Assembly: GCA_002360635.1 (NCBI GenBank)
Contig: DEQW01000001.1
Span: forward strand, 622,036 to 686,035
Length of the DNA stretch: 64,000 nucleotides
Source of the DNA: Flavobacteriaceae bacterium UBA3356
GTDB lineage: Bacteria; Bacteroidota; Bacteroidia; Flavobacteriales; Flavobacteriaceae
Reading direction: 5' to 3'
Below are positions 33,003 through 41,673 of the stretch, piece after piece. The position numbers and the translations under genes are program-made. The notes beneath the pieces are model-generated. The model was not told the origin of the DNA, did not search any database, and saw only the letters and a list, made by a program, of their open reading frames with translations. The stretch's first letter is position 1. Each line of letters opens with the position of its first letter.

Positions 33003-35753
33003 ATGCAAACATTTTTGGAAGAAACCCTATTCAGTTTAAAAAACAAACACGAAGACCTCTCCAGTCTTACCCTCATACTTCCCAGCAAGCGTGCCGGTGG
33101 CTTTCTTAAAAATTACTTGAGTAAGCATTCGCAAACAACTTCTTTTTTACCTCACATAATAAGTATCGAAGAGTTTATTGAGTCTGTTTCGGGCCTTTCT
33201 ATAATTGACAACACAGAACTTCTATTTAAAAGTTATCAGGTTTATTTACAAACTTCTTCTTTTTCAGAAAAAGAAAATTTCGAGAATTATAATTCTTGGG
33301 CAATTACATTACTGAATGATTTCAATGAAATTGATCGCTATTTAGTAAACCCAAAAGACTTCTTCAATTACTTAGGAAGTATAAAAACAATGGAGCGGTG
33401 GAACTTGAAAGAAGAAAAAACCGAGCTTATTGAAAAATACCTTCAATTCTGGAATAGTCTATACGAATTTTACACCAAGCTAAAAGGAACTCTTTTAGAA
33501 GAAGCCATAGCGTATCAGGGCTTAGTGTATCGGATGGCTTCAGAAAAGATAGAATCATATATCGACCAAAACAACATTAAAAAACACGTTTTTATAGGTT
33601 TTAACGCGCTGAACTCGGCTGAGCAAGATATTATCCAAAACCTACTACAAACAGGCAATACTGAGGTTTATTGGGATGCTGATGAAACTTTTGTAGATGA
33701 CACCAAACACAGCGCCTCCCTTTTTATAAGAAGGTATTTAAAAAATTGGTCATTTTTTGAGCAAAATAAGCCTTTGGGAATATCAAATTACTTTCAGGAA
33801 GAAAAAGACATTCACTTTGTTGAAGTTCAAAAAAACATTGGTCAGGCAAAGTATGTAGGTGAGCTTTTGGCAACCTATTCAAAAGAAAAGCTCAATTCAA
33901 CCGCTATTGTATTGGCCGATGAAAACTTGCTAATACCAGTGTTGCATTCACTGCCAGACAATTTAGACTCTGTAAATGTCACGATGGGAACCGTGCTTAA
34001 AAATTTTCCAGCCACCTTGTTTTTTGAACTTGCATTATCTCTTCATTCCGTCTCTTCTGAAGCTGCTTCAGAAAAATTTAAAACAATTTATTATAAAGAT
34101 GTGCTTTCGCTTATTAATCATCCGTTAGGAAATTCGTTACTGACCAACGCTTCAGTAATAGCCTCAAAAATTAATGTCGAAAATAAAACACACCTCACTA
34201 TTGACGATATCTTGCAGTTTTCAGATAAAGAAGACACTGATATTGTGTCACTTTTATTTAAAGATTGGAACAACAATAGTAAAACAGCCATCACTAACTG
34301 TTTAAAAGTATTAAATAAGCTGAAAAGCGAGTTTCAAGAAAACCCTGTGGAACGTGTTGTTTTATACCAATTGTATCAAGTTTTTAGCAAGATTGATGCC
34401 CTGAATGACTCATACTCACATTTGGATTCGGTAAAAACGGTACAAGGATTGTTTACCGAACTCATTGCAACCACATCACTGGATTTTGAAGGCGATGCGT
34501 ATGAAGGTCTTCAGATTATGGGAGTCTTAGAAACTAGGGTACTCGATTTTGAAACGATAATTGTTACATCGGTTAATGAAGGAGTGTTACCTACTGGAAA
34601 GTCGAACGCATCGTTTATTACCTACGATTTAAAGAAGGAATTCAACCTACCATTGTACACCGAAAAGGACGCAATCTACACGTACCACTTTTACCACATG
34701 TTACAACGTGCAAAGGATGTTACTTTACTATACAATAATCATTCTGAAGGCATAAACACGGGAGAAAAAAGTCGCTTTTTATTACAATTGGAAATTGAAA
34801 AGCAAGCCAACCATACGCTTTCTAAAACCATATTATCGCCTAAAATTACACCGACTGTACAAACATTAAAAACCATTGAAAAAACAGATGCAGTAATGCA
34901 ACGTTTGCAAGAAATTGCTGCAAAAGGCTTTTCCCCATCAGCGCTTTCTAGTTATATTAGAAATCCGATTGATTTTTATTTTCAGAAAATTTTACGACTT
35001 AACGAAACTGAAGAAGTGGAAGAAACGGTCGCAGCAAACACACTCGGAACAATCGTTCACGATACTTTGGAAGTTCTATACAAACCATTCATAAGTCAAT
35101 TTCTTTCTTCAGAATTATTAAAAGCTCTAAAGCCTAGAATTGAAGAAGATGTAACCAAACAATTTAAAAAAACCTTTAAAGGCGGAACCTTCAACAAAGG
35201 GAAAAACCTCATCATTTTTGAAGTGGCAAAACGATATATTGAAAATTTCATCAACCAAGAAATTTCAGAAATAGAAGCGGGCAATGAGATTAAAATTATT
35301 TCTATTGAAAACAATTTAGATGTTGAGGTGCCTATTTCAGAACTATCATTCCCTGTAAAAATAAAAGGAAAAGTGGATCGCGTGGATGAATACAATGGAC
35401 AATTGCGCATCGTTGATTATAAAACCGGAAAAGTAGCTCAAGGCGATGTAGAATTAGTAGATTGGGAAGAAATAACGGTAGATTACAAATACAGTAAAGC
35501 ATTTCAGGTATTAGCGTATGCATTAATGATGAATAAAGAAATTCCTATTAATAATGCGCAAGCAGGTATTATTTCGTTTAAAAACCTCAGCAGCGGATTT
35601 TTAAAATTCGGGAAAAGAGAAAAAGCACGCGGCGGATCAAAAGATCAAATTATTACGCAAGAAACATTAGATACTTTTACTGATGAATTAAAAAGGTTAA
35701 TCCTTGAAATTTGTAACCCGGATGAACCGTTTACCGAAAAAGAGATAGCATGA
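33003..35753 (+). CDS. PD-(D/E)XK nuclease family protein, AddB-like subunit
   Basis: This 916-residue protein looks like the AddB-type partner of the helicase at 27037-30183. The N terminus (LTLILPSKRAGGFLKNYL) resembles the degenerate helicase domain of AddB. GLQIMGVLETRVLDFETIIVTS corresponds to a late helicase motif. The C-terminal nuclease contains LGTIVHDTLEVLY and LRIVDYKTGKVAQGD. The iron-sulfur cysteines of Bacillus AddB are not evident. Its 3' end overlaps the downstream hydrolase start by 4 bp. AddB identity is inferred from architecture and the presence of AddA nearby. Confidence 0.82.
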   Translation: MQTFLEETLFSLKNKHEDLSSLTLILPSKRAGGFLKNYLSKHSQTTSFLPHIISIEEFIESVSGLSIIDNTELLFKSYQVYLQTSSFSEKENFENYNSWAITLLNDFNEIDRYLVNPKDFFNYLGSIKTMERWNLKEEKTELIEKYLQFWNSLYEFYTKLKGTLLEEAIAYQGLVYRMASEKIESYIDQNNIKKHVFIGFNALNSAEQDIIQNLLQTGNTEVYWDADETFVDDTKHSASLFIRRYLKNWSFFEQNKPLGISNYFQEEKDIHFVEVQKNIGQAKYVGELLATYSKEKLNSTAIVLADENLLIPVLHSLPDNLDSVNVTMGTVLKNFPATLFFELALSLHSVSSEAASEKFKTIYYKDVLSLINHPLGNSLLTNASVIASKINVENKTHLTIDDILQFSDKEDTDIVSLLFKDWNNNSKTAITNCLKVLNKLKSEFQENPVERVVLYQLYQVFSKIDALNDSYSHLDSVKTVQGLFTELIATTSLDFEGDAYEGLQIMGVLETRVLDFETIIVTSVNEGVLPTGKSNASFITYDLKKEFNLPLYTEKDAIYTYHFYHMLQRAKDVTLLYNNHSEGINTGEKSRFLLQLEIEKQANHTLSKTILSPKITPTVQTLKTIEKTDAVMQRLQEIAAKGFSPSALSSYIRNPIDFYFQKILRLNETEEVEETVAANTLGTIVHDTLEVLYKPFISQFLSSELLKALKPRIEEDVTKQFKKTFKGGTFNKGKNLIIFEVAKRYIENFINQEISEIEAGNEIKIISIENNLDVEVPISELSFPVKIKGKVDRVDEYNGQLRIVDYKTGKVAQGDVELVDWEEITVDYKYSKAFQVLAYALMMNKEIPINNAQAGIISFKNLSSGFLKFGKREKARGGSKDQIITQETLDTFTDELKRLILEICNPDEPFTEKEIA

Positions 35754-36595
35754 TGATGATTGAAAAAAACAAAATACTACATAGGGAAGACAAGAAACCC
35801 ATTGTATACGATGTATATTACAGCGAAAACCAAAAACCGAAACCGGTGATCATTTTCTGCCACGGTTACAAAGGCTTTAAAGATTGGGGCGCTTGGCATT
35901 TAGTTGCCGAAGCATTTGCCAAAGCAGGATTTTTTTTCATTAAATTCAATTTTTCACACAATGGTGGCACCGTTGATGAGCCTATCGATTTCCCAGACCT
36001 TGAAGCCTTTGCCGAAAACAATTACACCAAAGAGCTAGATGATCTAGAAACGGTTATTGAATATTTTGCAACCACTAAGCACTACATGTTAGAAGCAGAT
36101 GTAAAAAACATTTCCTTAATTGGTCACAGTCGCGGTGGCGGGATCGTTTTAATTAAAACCGAAGAAAATGATAAAATAAAAAAAGTCATCACTTGGGCTG
36201 GCGTTAGCGATTATAAAAGTCGTTTTAAGGAAGAATCAGACGAATTTAAGGAATGGAAAGAAAGTGGCGTTAAATACGTTAAAAATGGCCGTACCAAACA
36301 GCAAATGCCGCATCACTTTCAATTTTATACAGATTTTAAGGAAAATGAAAACAGGCTCACCATCCAACGAGCTGTTGAACACTTAGAAATCCCTCACCTT
36401 ATTATTCACGGAAGTGATGACCCAACTGTTTCCGTTAAAGAAGCAAAATCGATGCACCAATGGAACCCAAAAAGCACACTAAAAATTATAGAAGGCACCA
36501 ACCACGTTTTAGAGGCAAAACATCCATGGAATGATGATAAAATGCCCAATTCACTTAAACAGGTTGTGAAAGCAACAATAGATTTTATAAAATAA
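35750..36595 (+). CDS. Alpha/beta hydrolase family protein
   Basis: This protein of about 280 residues has an oxyanion HGYKG motif near residue 40, the nucleophile elbow GHSRGGG, an acid in IIHGSDDPTVSV and the catalytic His in GTNHVLEAKHPW. These fit a serine hydrolase of the dienelactone hydrolase/acyl peptidase type. There is no signal peptide. Three consecutive ATG codons (35750, 35753, 35756) are possible starts; the first overlaps the AddB-like stop. The substrate is unknown. Confidence 0.85.
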   Translation: MMMIEKNKILHREDKKPIVYDVYYSENQKPKPVIIFCHGYKGFKDWGAWHLVAEAFAKAGFFFIKFNFSHNGGTVDEPIDFPDLEAFAENNYTKELDDLETVIEYFATTKHYMLEADVKNISLIGHSRGGGIVLIKTEENDKIKKVITWAGVSDYKSRFKEESDEFKEWKESGVKYVKNGRTKQQMPHHFQFYTDFKENENRLTIQRAVEHLEIPHLIIHGSDDPTVSVKEAKSMHQWNPKSTLKIIEGTNHVLEAKHPWNDDKMPNSLKQVVKATIDFIK

Positions 36596-36619
36596 AAAAA
36601 CCACCGCGTTAACGGTGGT
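36594..36619 (-). terminator. Hairpin between the hydrolase gene and the tRNA region
   Basis: ACCACCG/CGGTGGT (36600-36606 with 36613-36619) has a run of A on its left and no T-run on its right, so it is best read as a terminator for minus-strand transcription. It may also protect the 3' end of the plus-strand hydrolase message. Confidence 0.55.
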
Positions 36620-36621
36620 CT

Positions 36622-36639
36622 GTGGAGAATATCGGAGTC
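36622..36639. repeat. 18-bp copy of the tRNA-Ala 3' end
   Basis: GTGGAGAATATCGGAGTC is identical to 36753-36770, which forms the acceptor and T-arm 3' part of the tRNA gene. The rest of the tRNA is absent at this copy. The geometry resembles an attachment-site duplication or a tRNA-gene remnant, with only 113 bp between the copies. Confidence 0.7.
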
Positions 36640-36710
36640 CCTTCGGCTATTATTTTCGTGCCTCAAATAAGCTCAGGATAAACTTCTCCTCCGATGGTTT
36701 CAGCTCAAAT

Positions 36711-36742
36711 AAAAAAAAGACAGCACCTTTTTATAGGTATTG
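36711..36742 (-). terminator. Probable terminator of tRNA-Ala
   Basis: Read on the minus strand, CAATACCT pairs with AGGTGCTG (36735-36742 with 36721-36728) with one mismatch and one wobble, followed by TC and eight T. It begins about 11 bp after the tRNA 3' end. Confidence 0.6.
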
Positions 36743-36753
36743 CCTTTGTAAAG

Positions 36754-36827
36754 TGGAGAATATCGGAGTCGAACCGATGACCTTTTGGCTGCCAGCCAAA
36801 CGCTCTAGCCAACTGAGCTAATCCCCC
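36754..36827 (-). tRNA. tRNA-Ala (anticodon GGC)
   Basis: On the minus strand the 74-nt sequence folds as a cloverleaf. The acceptor pairs GGGGGAT with ATTCTCC using two G-U pairs. The D arm contains AGCTCAGTTGGCTAGAGC. The anticodon stem TTTGG/CCAAA encloses the loop CTGGCAG with anticodon GGC, and the T arm contains GGTTCGACTCC. The discriminator is A, and CCA is not encoded, as is common in this phylum. Confidence 0.93.
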
Positions 36828-36905
36828 ATAATTATATCGCTAAAATAATAATTTTTATTAACCTTGAACCTTTAAAACTAATAAACAATTAAATTATTTT
36901 ATTAA

Positions 36906-37406
36906 ATGATTCGAAAAGCAAACGTTTCAGAAATTGAGCAAATTATAACAATAACCCGTGCGTGTGCCGCTAACATGATAGAACAAAACATCTTTCAATG
37001 GAATGAGCAGTATCCTACACTCGAAGCGTTTGAAAACGATAGTAAAAGAAATGAACTGTATGTGCTTACTTTTTCTGAAGAAATAATTGGCAGCATTGTT
37101 ATTTCAACCTTAAAAGACGAAGAGTATAACGATGTAAGCTGGCTTACTGAAGATGCAAATAACTATTACATTCATCGATTGGCTATTCACCCTGAACATC
37201 AACGTAAAGGATATGCCAAAAAATTAATGGATTTTGCTGAAGCTACTGCGAAAGAAAACAATGCAACATCAGTACGTTTAGATACTTTTAGCCAAAACCA
37301 TCGAAACCAAAAATTTTACGAAGCTCGAGGCTATCAAAAATTAGAATCTATTTATTTCCCGAAGCAAAGTAAACATCCTTTTTATTGTTACGAGTTGGTC
37401 TTTTAA
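36906..37406 (+). CDS. GNAT family N-acetyltransferase
   Basis: This 166-residue cytoplasmic protein has the acetyl-CoA-binding motif A IHRLAIHPEHQRKGYAKKLMDFAEATA and the motif B-like end QNHRNQKFYEARGYQKL. The acceptor substrate is not predictable from sequence. It stands between the tRNA and the MATE transporter, on the same strand as the latter but with a promoter box between them. Confidence 0.88.
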   Translation: MIRKANVSEIEQIITITRACAANMIEQNIFQWNEQYPTLEAFENDSKRNELYVLTFSEEIIGSIVISTLKDEEYNDVSWLTEDANNYYIHRLAIHPEHQRKGYAKKLMDFAEATAKENNATSVRLDTFSQNHRNQKFYEARGYQKLESIYFPKQSKHPFYCYELVF

Positions 37407-37426
37407 AATTTAGACTGCTACTTTTG
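37395..37426 (+). promoter_or_regulatory. Promoter of the MATE transporter gene
   Basis: TTG (37395-37397), a 21-bp spacer and TACTTTTG (37419-37426) fit the Bacteroidetes consensus. The translation start is 20 bp downstream. Confidence 0.55.
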
Positions 37427-37445
37427 CTCACTTAATCAACTCGCT

Positions 37446-38774
37446 TTGAATACGACGGTCAGTTTTAAGAGCATCAATAAAATTGCAATTCCAGCTATTA
37501 TTGCCGGTATTGCCGAACCTTTGATATCGCTAACCGATATTGCCATAATTGGTAATGTGGAAGAACATTCGGTTGAAGCTTTGGCAGCAGCAGGTTTAGT
37601 TGGTTCATTTCTTTCGGCCATCATTTGGATTGTGGCACAAACTAAAACGGCTATTTCGGCCATTGTATCACAACATTTGGGAGCGAATAGGTTGCACGCG
37701 GTTAAAACCTTGATTCCGCAAGCAATCGGTTTTAATTTTATATTGAGCCTATTTATTTATGGCATCACCGCTTTTTTTGCAGAAGCTATTTTCAGTTTGT
37801 ATAATGCCGAAGGACTTATTTTAAGTTATGCTGCCGATTACTACCGCATTCGTGCCATCGGTTATCCGTTGACACTAATCACTTTTGCCATCTTCGGAAT
37901 TTTCCGAGGGCTACAAAACACCTATTGGGCGATGAAATGTAGCCTTACCGGAGCTTTGGTGAATGTGGTTTTAGATTATCTTTTAGTTTATGGTGTAGAA
38001 GGCATTATTCCACCGCTTCATTTAAAAGGTGCAGCCTACGCAAGTTTAACAGCCCAAAGTGTGATGCTTTTGATGGCCTTGTGGTTTTTTTGGAAGAAAA
38101 CACCTTTTCATTTAAAATTGAGCTTTAATATAAATCCACAATTAAAGCCTCTACTTTTAATGGCAGCTAACCTTTTTGTACGTACTGCAGCGTTAAATTT
38201 TGCTATTTATTTAGCAAACGCCTACGCTACAGATTACGGTAAAAATTACATCGCCGCCCAGAGTATTTTAATGAATATTTGGTTGTTTTTCAGTTTCTTT
38301 ATCGATGGCTATGCGAATGCCGGAAATGCCATTGGCGGGCGTTTATTAGGAGCGAAAGATTATAAATCGTTGTGGGTGTTGAGTAAGAAAATAAGCAAAT
38401 ATGCCATTTTAATAGCGCTTATCTTGATGGCAGGGTGTGCCTTAGCGTACGACGAAATCGGACTGCTTTTTAATAAAGAAGCCACCGTTTTGGTGTTGTT
38501 CAGTTCGGTGTTTTGGATTGTTTTATTAATGCAACCTATAAATGCCATCGCGTTTATGTTCGACGGAATTTTTAAGGGCTTAGGCGAAGCAAAATACTTA
38601 CGTAATTTATTGTTGGTCGCTACCTTTTTGGGCTTTACCCCTGCTTTGCTTATTTCAGATTATTTTGGACTGAAATTACACGCTATTTGGATTGCCTTTT
38701 TTGTTTGGATGTTAATACGAGCTGGAGGATTGGTGATAAAATTCCGAAGAAAATATTTGAATAAAGAAGTATAA
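37446..38774 (+). CDS. MATE family efflux transporter
   Basis: This 442-residue inner-membrane protein has about twelve membrane segments and the family motifs IAIPAIIAGIAEPLISLTDIAIIGN at the N terminus and NVVLDYLLVYG in the middle. Such proteins exchange cations for drugs or metabolites; the DinF-like branch is plausible. The likely start is TTG at 37446, placed just downstream of a promoter and leaving a complete first helix. There is no adjacent regulator. Confidence 0.9.
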   Translation: MNTTVSFKSINKIAIPAIIAGIAEPLISLTDIAIIGNVEEHSVEALAAAGLVGSFLSAIIWIVAQTKTAISAIVSQHLGANRLHAVKTLIPQAIGFNFILSLFIYGITAFFAEAIFSLYNAEGLILSYAADYYRIRAIGYPLTLITFAIFGIFRGLQNTYWAMKCSLTGALVNVVLDYLLVYGVEGIIPPLHLKGAAYASLTAQSVMLLMALWFFWKKTPFHLKLSFNINPQLKPLLLMAANLFVRTAALNFAIYLANAYATDYGKNYIAAQSILMNIWLFFSFFIDGYANAGNAIGGRLLGAKDYKSLWVLSKKISKYAILIALILMAGCALAYDEIGLLFNKEATVLVLFSSVFWIVLLMQPINAIAFMFDGIFKGLGEAKYLRNLLLVATFLGFTPALLISDYFGLKLHAIWIAFFVWMLIRAGGLVIKFRRKYLNKEV

Positions 38775-38799
38775 TCGTAATCTTTACTAAAACAAAAAA

Positions 38800-38898
38800 A
38801 TGGAAATTTTAGAATTTATAGGCGGTCCTGGATTATTTTTAATCTTAGCTATTTTAGTGATTGTTGTTGTAGTTTATAACAAATACAAAAACCGATAA
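38800..38898 (+). CDS. Small single-pass membrane protein (32 aa)
   Basis: This short frame begins with ATG at 38800 after an A-rich stretch and encodes MEILEFIGGPGLFLILAIL followed by valines and the basic tail YNKYKNR. A membrane helix of about 20 residues spans roughly residues 10-26, and the positive C terminus predicts a cytoplasmic end. It lies 25 bp after the MATE gene and stops one base before the convergent oxygenase stop codon. It could be an accessory peptide of the transporter; that is speculation. It is a gene prediction without homology evidence. Confidence 0.5.
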   Translation: MEILEFIGGPGLFLILAILVIVVVVYNKYKNR

Positions 38899-39540
38899 TT
38901 AGCGACTTTTTAACCAGCCTGTAATACTGTAACGCTCAGCAGCTTTTACTACTTTCACTTCGTGTTCCAGTTCTTGGCTTTCAAAAATAACGACGCGTCC
39001 AGGAAGTGGCAACACATCTAAAACCTCATTGTTGGCCAAGTAGAGGCTCAATTCGCCGCCATTTTCTTTAGGCCAATTAGCTTCGTTTAAATAACAAACC
39101 ACCGAGAGTTTTCGCCTATCGTCATTTTGGAACGTATCTAAATGTTTTGCGTAAAAAGTTCCGGTTGGGTACACCGCATAATGAAATTCTTTATGTAAAA
39201 TCCCCATAAAGCAAGTTCTATTTAGATAGTCAACCAAAGCGTTAATCTTATTAAAGAAAATCTGTTCGCTAGGTGTGGCTTTTTGTTGGTCCATCCACAA
39301 AATAAAATCACCTCGTATTTCCGTATGGATTTCTTCATTCACTCGGTTTCCTATCGCCGATTTTTTAAAATGGTCAGCTTCGTATTTTTCCAATAATGAA
39401 TTACGAAGTTGCGAAACTTCTTCCGAAGAAAAAAAATTATCAATTATTGAAAACTGCTTGTTTTGTATGTCTTCAATAAGGGTTTCAAAAACAGGATTTA
39501 CTGTAAAATCCAATTGTTCGAACAGTTCTTCTGTTTCCAT
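38899..39540 (-). CDS. 2OG-Fe(II) oxygenase family protein (prolyl 4-hydroxylase-like)
   Basis: This 213-residue protein has the double-stranded beta-helix dioxygenase core. The iron ligands are in AKHLDTFQND (His and Asp) and SQELEHEVKVV (distal His), with the 2-oxoglutarate-binding Arg in AERYSITGWLK. PLPGRVVIFES is the typical strand before the distal His. It has no signal peptide. Bacterial homologues hydroxylate proteins or small molecules; the target is unknown. Confidence 0.86.
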   Translation of the reverse strand: METEELFEQLDFTVNPVFETLIEDIQNKQFSIIDNFFSSEEVSQLRNSLLEKYEADHFKKSAIGNRVNEEIHTEIRGDFILWMDQQKATPSEQIFFNKINALVDYLNRTCFMGILHKEFHYAVYPTGTFYAKHLDTFQNDDRRKLSVVCYLNEANWPKENGGELSLYLANNEVLDVLPLPGRVVIFESQELEHEVKVVKAAERYSITGWLKSR

Positions 39541-39620
39541 TTTATTAAAGTATAAAGATGAACAAATATACTTCGGAAAAAGATATGTTTTTCAGAAAAA
39601 AATAGTGTCCTTAAAACTTC

Positions 39621-39645
39621 TATCTTTGTATCATAAAATAGATAC
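39621..39645 (+). promoter_or_regulatory. Promoter -7 box and leader hairpin of queD
   Basis: TATCTTTG (39621-39628) matches TAnnTTTG. Directly after it GTATC/GATAC (39628-39632 with 39641-39645) forms a short inverted repeat ending just before the ATG. It is too short to be a preQ1 riboswitch by eye; it may be an operator half or a chance repeat. Confidence 0.45.
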
Positions 39646-40095
39646 ATGAGCAAGATTCGAATTACGAAACAATTTTCTTTTGAAACCGGCCACGCACTAT
39701 ATGGTTACGATGGTAAATGCCGCAATGTGCACGGGCACAGTTACAAGCTTTCCGTTACGGTTATTGGAACGCCTATTGACGATAACAACCATGTAAAATA
39801 CGGAATGGTGATCGATTTTGGCGATCTTAAAAAGATTGTAAAAGAAGATATTGTCGATGTTTTTGATCACGCCACCGTGTTTAATAAAAACACCCCACAC
39901 GTAGAACTAGCAAAAGAATTACAGGATAGAGACCACAATGTTCTATTGGTAGATTATCAGCCTACCAGCGAAATGATGGTGATTGATTTTGCAGAAAAAA
40001 TTAAAAAAAGATTGCCCAATAACATTCAACTTCATTCATTAAAACTACAAGAAACTGCTACCAGTTACGCTGAGTGGTATGCTGCTGACAATTAA
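39646..40095 (+). CDS. queD: 6-carboxy-5,6,7,8-tetrahydropterin synthase
   Basis: This 149-residue PTPS-fold enzyme makes carboxytetrahydropterin for queuosine synthesis. Zinc ligands are the His in FETGHALYGY and the two His in CRNVHGHSYKL, and the Cys of GKCRNVHGH is the catalytic nucleophile. PTSEMMVIDFAEKI and LQETATSYAEW complete the family pattern. No other queuosine genes are adjacent. A related pterin role cannot be excluded. Confidence 0.92.
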   Translation: MSKIRITKQFSFETGHALYGYDGKCRNVHGHSYKLSVTVIGTPIDDNNHVKYGMVIDFGDLKKIVKEDIVDVFDHATVFNKNTPHVELAKELQDRDHNVLLVDYQPTSEMMVIDFAEKIKKRLPNNIQLHSLKLQETATSYAEWYAADN

Positions 40096-40145
40096 TTTTA
40101 CAAGCACCCAAGTTACCGCTACAGTCTTTTTTCTATCTTTACCCT

Positions 40146-40901
40146 ATGCAACTACCGGAAGGCAAAAAAATCTATTTTTCGAGCGACAACCACTTGGGCG
40201 CGCCAACGACTGAAACCAGCAAACCTCGTGAACAGAAATTTATAGCCTGGTTAGATGAAGTAAAAGAAGATGCAGCCGCCATTTTTTTATTAGGTGATTT
40301 ATTCGATTTTTGGTTTGAATATAAAACCGTTGTTCCTAAAGGATTTGTACGTGTTTTGGGAAAACTTGCTGAAATACGTGACAGTGGTATTCCTATTCAC
40401 TTTTTTGTAGGTAATCACGATTTATGGATGGATGATTATTTTGAAAAGGAGCTTAACATCCCAGTCTATCACGAACCTAAAGAATTTATTTTTAACAATA
40501 CGCATTTTTTTGTTGGCCATGGCGATGGTAAAGGTCCTGGCGATAAGGGTTATAAACGCATGAAAAAAATCTTTACTAATCCATTTTTTAATTGGTTGTT
40601 TCGCTGGATGCACCCAGATATTGGGGTTCGTGTGGCACAACACCTATCTGTAAAAAATAAATTAATCTCCGGTGATGAAGATAAACAGTTTTTAGGTGAG
40701 GAAAACGAATGGCTCGCGCAGTACGCTAAACGAAAGCTAGAAAACAAGCATTACGATTATTTTGTATTTGGCCACCGCCACTTGCCTATGGAGATAAAAG
40801 TAGGTGAAAATTCAACCTACTTTAATCTCGGCGATTGGATTAACCATTATACCTACGGAGTTTTTGATGGTGAGAAGTTTGAGCTGAAAGAGTTTAAATA
40901 A
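40146..40901 (+). CDS. lpxH: UDP-2,3-diacylglucosamine diphosphatase
   Basis: This 251-residue calcineurin-like metallophosphoesterase cleaves UDP-2,3-diacylglucosamine to lipid X in lipid A synthesis. Metal-binding motifs in order are FSSDNHLGAP, LLGDLFDFWFEY, VGNHDLWMDDY, FVGHGDGKGPGD and FGHRHLPME. It is a peripheral membrane enzyme. The stop abuts the stop of the convergent gene with no gap. LpxH identity follows the family motifs; other diacylglucosamine phosphatases are the main alternative. Confidence 0.9.
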   Translation: MQLPEGKKIYFSSDNHLGAPTTETSKPREQKFIAWLDEVKEDAAAIFLLGDLFDFWFEYKTVVPKGFVRVLGKLAEIRDSGIPIHFFVGNHDLWMDDYFEKELNIPVYHEPKEFIFNNTHFFVGHGDGKGPGDKGYKRMKKIFTNPFFNWLFRWMHPDIGVRVAQHLSVKNKLISGDEDKQFLGEENEWLAQYAKRKLENKHYDYFVFGHRHLPMEIKVGENSTYFNLGDWINHYTYGVFDGEKFELKEFK

Positions 40902-41672
40902 TTATTTATCATCTTCATATTTCGCAACAATATCTCTGAACTCATTACTACTGACAACCAAAAGATCAAGTAACTGAAGCATATTTTCTTCCTTTAAAAG
41001 ACTTTCTTCAATCTGTTTGGCAGCGCAATAATCTAAAAAGAGGTTTTTGTACTGCTTCGGGATTTTTAGGGTGTTTTCAAGTAATGTTTGGGTAAAAAAT
41101 TTATCTTCTTTAAATAGGTGTATCAAGTCTGTTTGAGTTGCGTATATAATTTCTTTTTCAGGCTTCTTTTTAAAAATTGAAATTGCTAATTTCACGAGAG
41201 TCATTAAATTTACACCACCATTTACCGGAGCTGCTCCATAGTCCAAAGGATTATTTTCACGGTCTTTTTGCAATTGAGCATTAAAATCTATATTGTATTC
41301 TTCCAAGTCAAACTCCTTTTCTTTGCTGCTTAAAAACACTTCAGCCAAGGTATTTACTTTCTTCTTAAGTTCAACGACTAGTATTGTGCTATAATCTTTT
41401 AAGCTGATTATTTTAGTTTGACTTTCGTGAAATGCCGATTGAAAAGTTATCGAGTCACCTGTTACAGCTCTAATAGAAAAAGCCCCATCCTCATTGGTTA
41501 CAACAGCCGTTTTTTGGTTAGCATTAAAAACAGTCACACCAGGTACTACCGAGGAATCATCATACACCCTCCCTGAAATTTCTTGAGATAAAAGAGATGT
41601 GGAAAAGAAAAGAAAACCAATAAATATTAATAGGCTTTTTAAAATATTGAAATGATGGTATTTTTTGTTCAA
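40902..41672 (-). CDS. Exported protein with CarboxypepD_reg-like domain
   Basis: This 256-residue protein has a signal peptide (LLIFIGFLFFSTSLLSQ) and then a carboxypeptidase regulatory-like beta domain at about residues 30-110 (ISGRVYDDSSVVPGVTVFN ... TNEDGAFSIRAVTGDSITFQS), as found at the N terminus of SusC-type receptors. The rest is helical and of unknown function. No outer-membrane barrel follows, so it is a stand-alone form. It lies 1 bp after recJ and is probably cotranscribed with it. Confidence 0.78.
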   Translation of the reverse strand: MNKKYHHFNILKSLLIFIGFLFFSTSLLSQEISGRVYDDSSVVPGVTVFNANQKTAVVTNEDGAFSIRAVTGDSITFQSAFHESQTKIISLKDYSTILVVELKKKVNTLAEVFLSSKEKEFDLEEYNIDFNAQLQKDRENNPLDYGAAPVNGGVNLMTLVKLAISIFKKKPEKEIIYATQTDLIHLFKEDKFFTQTLLENTLKIPKQYKNLFLDYCAAKQIEESLLKEENMLQLLDLLVVSSNEFRDIVAKYEDDK

Positions 41673-41673
41673 A

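Noticed and set aside
36622..36770. The repeated 18-bp motif as the start of a CRISPR array
   Set aside because: There are only two copies 113 bp apart, one is part of a tRNA, and no regular spacing or cas genes are present.
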